DNA of 20,067 nucleotides from JAIOSM01 sp964565415 (GTDB taxonomy: Bacteria > Desulfobacterota > Desulfobacteria > Desulfobacterales > Desulfobacteraceae): the NCBI GenBank assembly GCA_964565415.1, contig CAZMEX010000066.1, forward strand, positions 1-20,067, in the 5' to 3' direction. The position numbers and the translations under genes are program-made. How positions within the stretch are numbered: the stretch's first letter is position 1; the number at the start of each line of letters is the position of its first letter. The notes under the pieces are model-generated. The model did not search any database. It had not been told where the DNA came from and worked only from the letters and a program-made list of their open reading frames with translations. Shown here piece after piece: positions 7,932-14,957 of this stretch.

Positions 7932-9338
7932 TCACTGACCATCAGGGTCTTCCTCTTGTTTACTTATTCGATAGCGCATGGATCTTTGGCTTAAACCTAA
8001 AAGGTCAGCTGCTTTATTTTTATTACCACCAGATAGATTCATTGCTTTTGTTAAGTAGGCATTCTCAATTTTGGAAAGAATTGCATCTAAATCCACGCCC
8101 TGTTCAACATCTTCGGTGTCAAACCGCTGCTCATCGACACCTTCAACCCATCTTCGTTTATTACTTAAAGAGAGTGTAAGACTTTCAGGAAGAATTATAT
8201 TTGTTGAAGAGAATGCAACACTTCTTTCAATTAAATTTTCAAGTTCCCGTACATTGCCCGGGAAATCATAATTTCTTAAAAAATCAAGGGCATAGGATGA
8301 AAGTTTGACTATGTTTTTATTCATTTTTTTTGAATACTTTTTTACAAAATGCCTGGCAAGCAGTTGAATGTCATCTTTTCTTTCGCGTAGTGGTGGTACC
8401 TTTATGGGGATAACATTGAGACGATAAAAAAGGTCTTCCCGGAAATTTCCATCAATAACTTCCTGATCAAGCTTTTTGTTCGATGCTGAAATTATTCTGA
8501 TATCTACCGGGATCTCTTTGACACTTCCAACTGGTTTTACAATAGTTTCCTGAACTGCTCTTAAAAGTTTAACCTGGAGCAGGGGCGAGAGTTCTCCAAT
8601 CTCATCTAAAAATATGGTTCCTGTATGGGCAGCCTCAAACAGACCTATTTTATTATCAACAGCTCCTGTAAATGCACCTCTTTTGTGTCCAAAAAATTCA
8701 CTCTCCATTAAATTATCAGGAATTCCTCCACAATTTACTACAACAAACGGTTTGGACTTTCTGTCACTTTTTTCATGGATTGCTTTTGCAATCAACTCCT
8801 TTCCAGTTCCGCTCTCACCTGTTATAAGCACATTGGTCTGGGTGTCTGCAATCTGGACTATTTTTTCAAAAATCAGCAGCATACCAGGCGATCTTCCAAT
8901 AATCTTGTTGAAATGAATATTCTCTGCTAACTCTGAAGAAAGCTTATCTTTTTCACGTTCCGGGGTTTTTAATTCAAGAGCTCTTTTGATTGTCTGTCTT
9001 AATTCATCATTATCAAATGGCTTGGGAACAAAATCATAGGCTCCCATATTCATGGCCTCAACAGCATTTTCAGTTGAAGAGTAGGCAGATATCATTATAA
9101 CAATTGTTTCGGTATTTTTTTTCTTTGCAGCTTTTAATACTTCAATACCATCAATATCACCAAGCCTCATATCAGTCAGAACAAGATCATAATCTTTTTT
9201 CTCAATTAACTTCAATGCCTGTTTCCCGTTGCGGGCAGTTGCAATATTATATCCTTCGCCAGTCAGAAGCACATCTAAAAATCCCACCATGCTCCGCTCA
9301 TCATCAACAACAAGTAATTTAATATTTTTACTTTTCAT
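7932..9338 (-). CDS. Sigma-54-dependent response regulator, NtrC family (PilR-like)
   Basis: A 468-residue transcription activator in three domains. The receiver domain (residues 5-120) has the acidic pair D12-D13, phosphoacceptor D56, S84 and K106. The AAA+ sigma-54 interaction domain (about 145-375) has Walker A GESGTGKE at 174-181, GAFTGA at 221-226 (the loop that touches sigma-54), Walker B TIFLDE at 241-246 and an R-finger region. A Fis-type helix-turn-helix lies at about 435-460 and ends R-S-M-R-Y-R, as in PilR-like members. The start is ATG 9338, 11 bases inside pyrC and nine bases after an AAGGGGG; a longer reading from 9395 would add 19 residues that do not belong to the receiver fold. 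No histidine kinase lies in the window. It probably acts with the RpoN encoded from 18147; targets unknown. Confidence 0.93.
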   Translation of the reverse strand: MKSKNIKLLVVDDERSMVGFLDVLLTGEGYNIATARNGKQALKLIEKKDYDLVLTDMRLGDIDGIEVLKAAKKKNTETIVIMISAYSSTENAVEAMNMGAYDFVPKPFDNDELRQTIKRALELKTPEREKDKLSSELAENIHFNKIIGRSPGMLLIFEKIVQIADTQTNVLITGESGTGKELIAKAIHEKSDRKSKPFVVVNCGGIPDNLMESEFFGHKRGAFTGAVDNKIGLFEAAHTGTIFLDEIGELSPLLQVKLLRAVQETIVKPVGSVKEIPVDIRIISASNKKLDQEVIDGNFREDLFYRLNVIPIKVPPLRERKDDIQLLARHFVKKYSKKMNKNIVKLSSYALDFLRNYDFPGNVRELENLIERSVAFSSTNIILPESLTLSLSNKRRWVEGVDEQRFDTEDVEQGVDLDAILSKIENAYLTKAMNLSGGNKNKAADLLGLSQRSMRYRISKQEEDPDGQ

Positions 9339-10620
9339 AAACAATATCCCCCTTAACCATTGTAAGAAAAGTATCACCTTTAACTTTATAACCATTAAAA
9401 GGTGTGTTTTTACTCTTAGAAAAAAACAGTGAAGAATCTATTTCAAACTCTATCTCAGGATCAATGATGGTAATGTCTGCAGGAGCATTCTTTTTTATAT
9501 CAGTTTTAAGGTTGATAATTGTGCCTGGATTTTTTGACATTTTTTCAACCAGGTTCTCCATGGAAATCACCCCATCATGTACAAGTTTTAATGATAGAGC
9601 AAGGGAGGTTTCAAGTCCGATAATACCAAATGCTGCCCTATCAAATTCAAGATCTTTTTCAACCTGGGAATGCGGTGCATGGTCCGTTGCAATCACATCA
9701 ATTGTACCATCTGCAATACCATTGACTATTGCCTGTCTGTCCTGTTCTGATCTCAAGGGTGGGTTCATCTTGGCAAAAGTATTGTAACCCCTCACAGCTT
9801 CATCAGTAAGTAAAAAATAGTGGGGGGCTGTCTCACAGGTTATATTTATACCATCTTGTTTTGCCTGCCTTATGGCATCAACAGACTCTTTTGTACTGAC
9901 ATGGCAGATATGCAGTTTTGCATCTGTTGTGCGGGCAAGTTCAATATCTCTTTTAACAGCAATACTTTCAGCAGCATTGGCAATACCTTTAATGCCAAGC
10001 TGAGTTGCGACTTCTCCTTCGTTCATGGAACCATTATCTGCAACAGCTTTATCCTCTGCATGGGATAAAACAGGGATATCCAACCCCTTTGCATACTCCA
10101 GAGCCTTTCTCATGAGATTTGGGTTTTCCACGGGCTGACCATCATCGGTCACAGCGCAAATACCTGCATTTTTCATATCACCAAATTCTGCCAGCGATAC
10201 ACCCTTTAGCCCCTGACTGATTGCACCAACAGGTAATACTCTGGAGTACCCGGCTTTTTCAGCCTTAGCTTTGATAAAAGCTGTAACCTGGGAGCTATCA
10301 TTAACCGGATCTGTATTGGGCATGGAACAGACAGTTGTAAAGCCTCCCCGAGCAGCAGCCCTTGTCCCTGTCTCTATGGTCTCTTTATATTCATGTCCCG
10401 GCTCTCTTAAATGAACATGCATGTCAATAAGTCCCGGGGTTAATATCATACCTTCTGCATTTATTATTGTAAGGTCTTGTTTTGAATCAATATAAGATAT
10501 CTCTTTGTCTGATGTTGAAGGTTCAATAATATCTCTAATAAAACCGTTTTCAATCAGGATGTCTTTTTTCCCATTTATATTACCAGGATCAACAATTTTT
10601 CCACCTTTGATTCTTATCAT
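9328..10620 (-). CDS. pyrC: Dihydroorotase, class I
   Basis: The third step of de novo pyrimidine synthesis: cyclisation of carbamoyl-aspartate to dihydroorotate, in the cytoplasm. 430 residues, the normal length for the Bacillus/Aquifex-type enzyme. The zinc site is complete: HVHLRE with H68 and H70, D160 in the TDDGQPV loop, H187, H240, and the catalytic D313 in ATDHAPH. The substrate-binding PGHEYKE and MPNTDPV motifs are present. The enzyme is of the type whose metal is bridged by Asp rather than a carboxylated Lys. ATG at 10620 shares four bases with the pyrB stop (ATGA), so the two are translationally coupled. In Aquifex this enzyme type forms a complex with aspartate carbamoyltransferase; the adjacency here fits that. 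Confidence 0.97.
   Translation of the reverse strand: MIRIKGGKIVDPGNINGKKDILIENGFIRDIIEPSTSDKEISYIDSKQDLTIINAEGMILTPGLIDMHVHLREPGHEYKETIETGTRAAARGGFTTVCSMPNTDPVNDSSQVTAFIKAKAEKAGYSRVLPVGAISQGLKGVSLAEFGDMKNAGICAVTDDGQPVENPNLMRKALEYAKGLDIPVLSHAEDKAVADNGSMNEGEVATQLGIKGIANAAESIAVKRDIELARTTDAKLHICHVSTKESVDAIRQAKQDGINITCETAPHYFLLTDEAVRGYNTFAKMNPPLRSEQDRQAIVNGIADGTIDVIATDHAPHSQVEKDLEFDRAAFGIIGLETSLALSLKLVHDGVISMENLVEKMSKNPGTIINLKTDIKKNAPADITIIDPEIEFEIDSSLFFSKSKNTPFNGYKVKGDTFLTMVKGDIVYEK
9348..9354 (-). promoter_or_regulatory. Ribosome binding site fixing the response-regulator start
   Basis: AAGGGGG on the minus strand, nine bases before ATG 9338, inside the last codons of pyrC. It supports the shorter protein, whose first residues lead directly into the receiver domain. 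Confidence 0.7.
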
Positions 10621-11591
10621 GATTTTTTTAAACCCCCTGCTTGCTGACCTTGTCCTGACTGCCCTGCATTTCCTGTGTGCCCTGCAAGAAGATAGAAAAG
10701 TGCCATTCTCAGTGCCACACCGTTTGTAACTTGATCAAGGATTAGGGAACTCTCTCCATCTGCAATATCGTTTGCTATTTCAACTCCTCTGTTCATGGGT
10801 CCAGGATGCATCACCAGGGCATCTTTTTTTGCAAGGTTTAATCTTTGCTGGTTTAAACCATACAATGATGCATATTCACGTTCTGTGGGAAAAAGAATAT
10901 TGGATTGTCTCTCTTTTTGTATGCGGAGCATCATAACAACATCTGCATTTTCAATACAGGATTCAATGTTTAAAGATTTTGTACACCCAAGGCTTGCAAC
11001 CCCCATGGGCATCATTGTTTCCGGAGCAAAAACATTGACTAAAGCTCCCATTTTTGAAAATCCCCTTATGTTTGATCTGGCAACTCTGCTATGGGCAATA
11101 TCTCCAATTATTGCAATCTTTAACCCTTCTATTTTTCCTTTTTTCTCCCTTACACTCATCATGTCAAGCAAAGCCTGAGTGGGATGGGCATGGGTTCCAT
11201 CCCCACCATTAATAACAGCAGCTTTTACTCTTTTTGAAACAATATGGGGAGCTCCAGAAGAGGAGTGACGTATTACAATAATATCAGGGTTCATGGCATC
11301 AAGATTTTTAGCAGTATCAATGAGGGTCTCACCTTTAACTATACTGCTGGATGATTTGGAAATTGATATAACATCTGCTGATAATCTTTTTGCAGCAGTG
11401 TCAAAAGAGAGCTTGGTTCTTGTACTTGGTTCTTCAAAAAAAAGAATGATTGTTTTACCGCGAAGAGTAGGAACTTTTTTTACAGACCGCTCGGAAATCT
11501 CTTTCATACCTTGAGCAATGTCCAGAATCATTAAAATTTCTTCTTTTGAAAGAGAGTTGATATCAAGGATATTTTTTTTCCCAAATCGCAT
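10617..11591 (-). CDS. pyrB: Aspartate carbamoyltransferase catalytic subunit
   Basis: The committed step of pyrimidine synthesis: carbamoyl phosphate plus aspartate to carbamoyl-aspartate. 324 residues. The carbamoyl-phosphate loop FFEEPSTRTKLSF is at about 51-63; H-P-T-Q-A-L-L-D-M near 137-145 and HPGPMNRGVEI near 262-272 are the further active-site motifs. No pyrI regulatory subunit follows; pyrC does, with a four-base overlap. The last 20 or so residues form a Gly/Gln/Asn-rich tail ending in GGLKKS that the family does not need. ATG at 11591 has AGGA about 11 bases ahead, and the gene lies only 13 bases after lepB, leaving no room for a pyrimidine attenuator; any control must sit further upstream or be post-transcriptional. 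Confidence 0.97.
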   Translation of the reverse strand: MRFGKKNILDINSLSKEEILMILDIAQGMKEISERSVKKVPTLRGKTIILFFEEPSTRTKLSFDTAAKRLSADVISISKSSSSIVKGETLIDTAKNLDAMNPDIIVIRHSSSGAPHIVSKRVKAAVINGGDGTHAHPTQALLDMMSVREKKGKIEGLKIAIIGDIAHSRVARSNIRGFSKMGALVNVFAPETMMPMGVASLGCTKSLNIESCIENADVVMMLRIQKERQSNILFPTEREYASLYGLNQQRLNLAKKDALVMHPGPMNRGVEIANDIADGESSLILDQVTNGVALRMALFYLLAGHTGNAGQSGQGQQAGGLKKS

Positions 11592-11604
11592 TATTTTTCA
11601 ATTC

Positions 11605-12246
11605 CTATAAAAGCAGATTACCGATTCTGTTCCATCTCACACCAAATTTATCCTGTTTCCATGACCAGTGAATCATCAAAGCTTCCCCTTTAACTTCGTG
11701 CAACTCTACAAATCCCCAGAATCTAGAGTCATGGCTATTATCTCTATTGTCTCCCATCACAAAGAGCGAATCTTCAGGAACTGTTATAGGTCCAAGGTTA
11801 TCTCTGTGGCTTAAGGCAGCAGGGTAAATAATAGGATCAATATATTTTACCTTATCTTTATATTCCTTTAATTCTCCATTAATATATAATTTTTTATTTT
11901 TAATCTCTATAATATCGCCCTCAGTGCCTACAACCCTTTTGATAAAGTCTTTATCCGGGTCCTTGGGGTATCTGAACACAATAACATCACCATGCCCAGG
12001 TTTTTTTACAGGGATCAAGGTTTTACCATCGGTAAAAGGAATTTTTATCCCATAAATAAACTTGTTTACAAGAAGGTGATCTCCTATTAAAAGTGTGTCT
12101 TTCATCGACCCTGACGGAATCTTATATGCCTGAACCACAAAAGTTCTTATAAACATCGCAATTATAACAGCAATAATAATTACTTCAATATTCTCTCTTA
12201 ACTTGCCTTTTTGTTTAATTGAATCCAATGTTCCATTTATCTCCAT
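11605..12246 (-). CDS. lepB: Signal peptidase I
   Basis: Cleaves signal peptides from exported proteins at the outer face of the inner membrane. 213 residues. A single N-terminal membrane anchor (about 19-38) is followed by box B IPSGSM with catalytic Ser47, box C, box D with the general base Lys103 in DFIKRVVG, and box E MGDNRDNSHDSR near 167-178. Short compared with the E. coli enzyme (one membrane anchor rather than two), as in many other bacteria. ATG at 12246 has no strong ribosome binding site, and the gene lies 18 bases after the DUF39 gene. Confidence 0.96.
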   Translation of the reverse strand: MEINGTLDSIKQKGKLRENIEVIIIAVIIAMFIRTFVVQAYKIPSGSMKDTLLIGDHLLVNKFIYGIKIPFTDGKTLIPVKKPGHGDVIVFRYPKDPDKDFIKRVVGTEGDIIEIKNKKLYINGELKEYKDKVKYIDPIIYPAALSHRDNLGPITVPEDSLFVMGDNRDNSHDSRFWGFVELHEVKGEALMIHWSWKQDKFGVRWNRIGNLLL

Positions 12247-12264
12247 CTATTGATCTATCTTTTG

Positions 12265-13425
12265 TTAAAAATATTTTTGCGGTTCCCCCAATAAAAACTT
12301 ACCTTTTTGAATCCATGTTTTTAATTTATCTGCAATTTTTCTTGCCTTTACCATGCTTGAAAGAGGAACCGTAGGTATTTTCTGCCCCTTAATTGTTATT
12401 GTTCCACTTTTCAGCTCTTTATAGCTTACCTTGCCATAACTTTTTGCATTGCACTGTTGATAATCGTGACCATAATCCAAAACCTGGGTAAAAAGGTTTT
12501 CATCAGATACAGCAGTATATTTTGCCATCTCTTCATTTAAAATCGGTATTGGTACTCCAAGCCCAACACTCAGAGAAACTCCATACCCTCTGATACTTTG
12601 CCCAACAAGCCATTCCGGCGACATCTCTTTTAAATCTCCTGTTGCAGACAGAGTCGCAGCCGGAGTTAAGGGCGCACCATCCAATGTCCTGTCTACCTCG
12701 GTTTTATGCTGGGTGCCACTCCAGGTTACAAACCCCTGGGCACCTCCTAAAAATATTCTTGTGCCAAGTCCAACTGTTTTAAGGTATGGATCATTAAAAA
12801 GCGGGCTCAACTCACCTGAAGTTGAATAGTTGGCATTACCCATTCCAGGCTTTAATGTTCCCATATATGTATATTTTATCTTGTGAGATCTGTTTATGGC
12901 GCAATTATAATTTTGGTAGGCATTTCTTGGATTACAAAGGGTTGCATTAACAAGATCTTTAAGAGTAATTGTCTTCTCAATTTTTCTATTTGGATAACAA
13001 TCAGTTCCATAACTTTCTGCCTTGACATTAATCTTTTTACCTGCGACTAAATCCTGGATAACATGACCTCCGCCATATTCAAAATCGCCGGGATATCTTT
13101 TATTCAAAGGATCATCTTCACTGGTCTGGGTTGCTCCAAGATAGCAGTCAACAGCGGCAATTCCCGAATATGCAGGCACATTATTAAACCATGTTTTGGT
13201 AGTCCTGATTGGTGGATTAGACTGCCCAATGTTAATAAATACACCTGATGAACACATGGGTGCAAAGGTTCCGGTTGTGACAACATCAACTTTTTTAGCA
13301 GCCTTAACCGGTCCATCTTTTTGTACAATACCAATGATTTCTTCTGCAGTAACAACAACAGCTTTGCCTGCGGCTATTTTTTTATTAATCTCTTGATATG
13401 TCTTATTTACTTTATAATCAGCCAT
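12265..13425 (-). CDS. DUF39/HcyBio homocysteine biosynthesis protein
   Basis: A 386-residue soluble protein of the HcyBio (DUF39) family. Work on methanogen relatives links the family to making homocysteine from aspartate semialdehyde and sulfide, a route that avoids O-acylhomoserine. Family features visible: the N-terminal VNKTYQEINKKI, a G-T-F-A-P-M-C-S-S-G loop with Cys58, Q-T-S-E-D-P-L-N, F-x-Y-G-G-G-H-V-I-Q-D-L, and A-Q-G-F-V-T-W-S-G-T-Q-H near the centre. Further cysteines occur in the TDCYP and NATLCNP segments and could include the sulfur-carrying residue. There are no CBS domains at the C-terminus, unlike several archaeal members. The ferredoxin-like/NIL-domain partner often found beside this gene is not in the window. 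ATG at 13425 follows the M23 gene by 17 bases. Confidence 0.92.
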   Translation of the reverse strand: MADYKVNKTYQEINKKIAAGKAVVVTAEEIIGIVQKDGPVKAAKKVDVVTTGTFAPMCSSGVFINIGQSNPPIRTTKTWFNNVPAYSGIAAVDCYLGATQTSEDDPLNKRYPGDFEYGGGHVIQDLVAGKKINVKAESYGTDCYPNRKIEKTITLKDLVNATLCNPRNAYQNYNCAINRSHKIKYTYMGTLKPGMGNANYSTSGELSPLFNDPYLKTVGLGTRIFLGGAQGFVTWSGTQHKTEVDRTLDGAPLTPAATLSATGDLKEMSPEWLVGQSIRGYGVSLSVGLGVPIPILNEEMAKYTAVSDENLFTQVLDYGHDYQQCNAKSYGKVSYKELKSGTITIKGQKIPTVPLSSMVKARKIADKLKTWIQKGKFLLGEPQKYF

Positions 13426-13442
13426 AAAAAATAATGCTTTTC

Positions 13443-14801
13443 CTATTTTAGTTGTTCTTTGACACTATTAATTGTTTCCATAATATTAGTATCAATCCAT
13501 GCCTTGTCCCACCACTCCAGAGGGTTCACAAACACAGAATTGATAAATACACCAAAATGCAGATGATCTCCGCCGGCAAGTCCTGTTGAACCTGTCCTGC
13601 CAATAGCTGCTCCCTTCTCAACCTTGTCGCCTTTTTTTACTGAAAAGCTTGAAAGATGTGAGTAGAGTGTACATAGTCCAAAACCATGATCAATAATAAC
13701 TGAGTTACCAAATATTCCTATATTTTCAGCAGCCAGTACAATCCCTGTGTTAGCAGCTTTAACTCTGGACTTTTTTATCGAAGCTAAGTCCACTCCAAGA
13801 TGAACTGCTCTGCCTATCTCTTTACCTTGATACTTATAGACCCTTCTATCTCCAAAAGAAGCCTTTCTGGCTGAACCTTTAAGCCTTAGAAATTTTCCTT
13901 TCCACATTAGTTGATTCTTTGTTGCCAATGATTTGTTTAATATTGTGGAACAGTTTTGTTTTCTGACTTCTGTATTTATTAACATAAATTTTTCAATTAA
14001 TGATCCAGTTGACCCCTTGGCAAAATTAACAAGATTAAATTGTGGGATTTTCTGCTCAAGAAAACTTTGGGGAATAATTAAAGTATCAGATTTAAATTTT
14101 CTATTCCCAATATAGTACCGAAATCCTTTAACCGCCTGATTTCCAGCACTGTCCTCAGCAATAACAATAAGCTTTGAACCTTGCCCCTGGCTATGGCTGA
14201 GACCAATAAAGGCAGCATAGACATCACTATCTGAAAACATTCCGGAAAAACCTGGAAAAAAATTTTCATCTATCATTACACCACTTTTAATATTTTCTTC
14301 AAACAATCTATAAATAACAAGGCTTGAGCCACCTTTTTTAATATTATGTTTTTTTGATAGAACTTCTATTTTGGGAGGAATAGAGTCTATAACAACCTTT
14401 TCTTCCACAGAGGCAGAATTACCTTTATTCCATCCCCTGAATGAATAATCAGAAACATGTATAATAATTAAAGCATCACCATCTAATATGTTTGTATCTT
14501 TAAATTTAACAGGAATTTTAAAGGAGTCATTAAAAACACCTGAGCCCATCATACCAGGATTGGGATATCTTTTAAGCAGAAGAACATTCTCTCGGTTCTG
14601 CCTTAAAATTGAGACTTTAACACTTTTAAGTCCCTTTCCAGAATCTGATATGGAAAGTTTCATCTCATATGATTTGTTAAGATAGCGTGAAGGAAGTTCC
14701 ACATCTATTTTTGGTTTTTTGCCTTCAAAACCTTTAATAAGGAACCAGCCACCGGGAAATATAATAAAAAAGATAATAAATCCAAAAAAAACTTTTCTCA
14801 T
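13443..14801 (-). CDS. M23-family (LytM) metallopeptidase, envelope-anchored
   Basis: 452 residues. An N-terminal hydrophobic segment (4-23) is an uncleaved anchor or signal peptide. Residues about 30-235 are beta-rich and look like two Ig-like or bacterial-surface repeats (K-I-D-V-E-L-P... and P-P-K-I-E-V-L...). The LytM peptidase lies at about 325-432. The zinc ligands are present: H334 and D338 in HLGVD, and H415 in HLHFG, with H382 and H413 also in place. So it is probably an active peptidoglycan endopeptidase, although amidase-activator roles are known for the fold. The start is ATG 14801, six bases after AGGAG; a TTG at 14807 abuts that site and is excluded. First gene of the long - strand run, divergent from kdsA. 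Confidence 0.93.
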   Translation of the reverse strand: MRKVFFGFIIFFIIFPGGWFLIKGFEGKKPKIDVELPSRYLNKSYEMKLSISDSGKGLKSVKVSILRQNRENVLLLKRYPNPGMMGSGVFNDSFKIPVKFKDTNILDGDALIIIHVSDYSFRGWNKGNSASVEEKVVIDSIPPKIEVLSKKHNIKKGGSSLVIYRLFEENIKSGVMIDENFFPGFSGMFSDSDVYAAFIGLSHSQGQGSKLIVIAEDSAGNQAVKGFRYYIGNRKFKSDTLIIPQSFLEQKIPQFNLVNFAKGSTGSLIEKFMLINTEVRKQNCSTILNKSLATKNQLMWKGKFLRLKGSARKASFGDRRVYKYQGKEIGRAVHLGVDLASIKKSRVKAANTGIVLAAENIGIFGNSVIIDHGFGLCTLYSHLSSFSVKKGDKVEKGAAIGRTGSTGLAGGDHLHFGVFINSVFVNPLEWWDKAWIDTNIMETINSVKEQLK

Positions 14802-14807
14802 TAACAA

Positions 14808-14812
14808 CTCCT
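14808..14812 (-). promoter_or_regulatory. Ribosome binding site of the M23 peptidase gene
   Basis: AGGAG on the minus strand, six bases before ATG 14801. It decides against the in-frame TTG at 14807, which lies directly beside it. Confidence 0.8.
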
Positions 14813-14825
14813 ACCTTTTCACGCA

Positions 14826-14880
14826 GTTATACTAAATTGACAAATTTAATTAATTTATCAATTTAACACAAACTTATCAA
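14826..14880 (-). promoter_or_regulatory. Weak candidate promoter region for the - strand operon
   Basis: Two poor matches exist on the minus strand. TTGATA (14880-14875), 17 bases, then TAAATT (14857-14852); or a TATAAC -10 (14831-14826) without a convincing -35. Some promoter must lie here, because the M23 gene is the first in its direction, but which of these is used cannot be told from the sequence. Both overlap or flank the palindrome at 14833-14865. Confidence 0.35.
14833..14865. promoter_or_regulatory. 33-base near-perfect palindrome, candidate operator
   Basis: The arms TAAATTGA (14833-14840) and TCAATTTA (14858-14865) are exact inverted repeats. Inside them only two base pairs break the symmetry around base 14849. 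It lies between the divergent kdsA and M23 genes, upstream of the kdsA -35 and where the - strand promoter must be. The stretch is almost all A and T, so chance symmetry is more likely than in mixed sequence. Confidence 0.4.
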
Positions 14881-14894
14881 GAAGTTTTATATTA

Positions 14895-14923
14895 TTGACT
14901 TTTTGCGCTCTTAAAAATATAAT
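14895..14923 (+). promoter_or_regulatory. Sigma-70-type promoter of the kdsA operon
   Basis: TTGACT at 14895-14900 (five of six matches to the -35 consensus), a 17-base spacer, and a perfect TATAAT at 14918-14923. Upstream sequence is AT-rich, as in UP elements. Transcription would start near 14930, about 28 bases before the kdsA ATG, leaving space for GGAG at 14943-14946. The only near-consensus promoter seen in the window. Confidence 0.8.
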
Positions 14924-14957
14924 TTTATAAAAATTGTAAATTGGAGATGTTTTATAA

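Noticed and set aside
9339..9395. Longer N-terminus for the response regulator
   Set aside because: The extra 19 residues lie within the pyrC end, are hydrophobic and not part of a receiver domain; ATG 9338 has the better ribosome binding site.
9404..9787. 127-residue open frame on the + strand
   Set aside because: It lies wholly antisense to pyrC, whose active-site residues are intact; no family signature of its own.
10795..11178. 127-residue open frame on the + strand
   Set aside because: Antisense to pyrB motifs, with no recognisable domain or ribosome binding site.
11592..11604. Pyrimidine attenuator or riboswitch before pyrB
   Set aside because: Only 13 bases separate lepB from pyrB, too little for a leader structure.
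13426..13442. SAM riboswitch or T-box before the homocysteine gene
   Set aside because: The gap is 17 bases and no aptamer-like structure can fit.
14802..14957. Sigma-54 promoter in the divergent region
   Set aside because: No GG-N10-GC pair with the TGGCAC/TTGCA pattern was seen; the kdsA side has a clear sigma-70 promoter instead.
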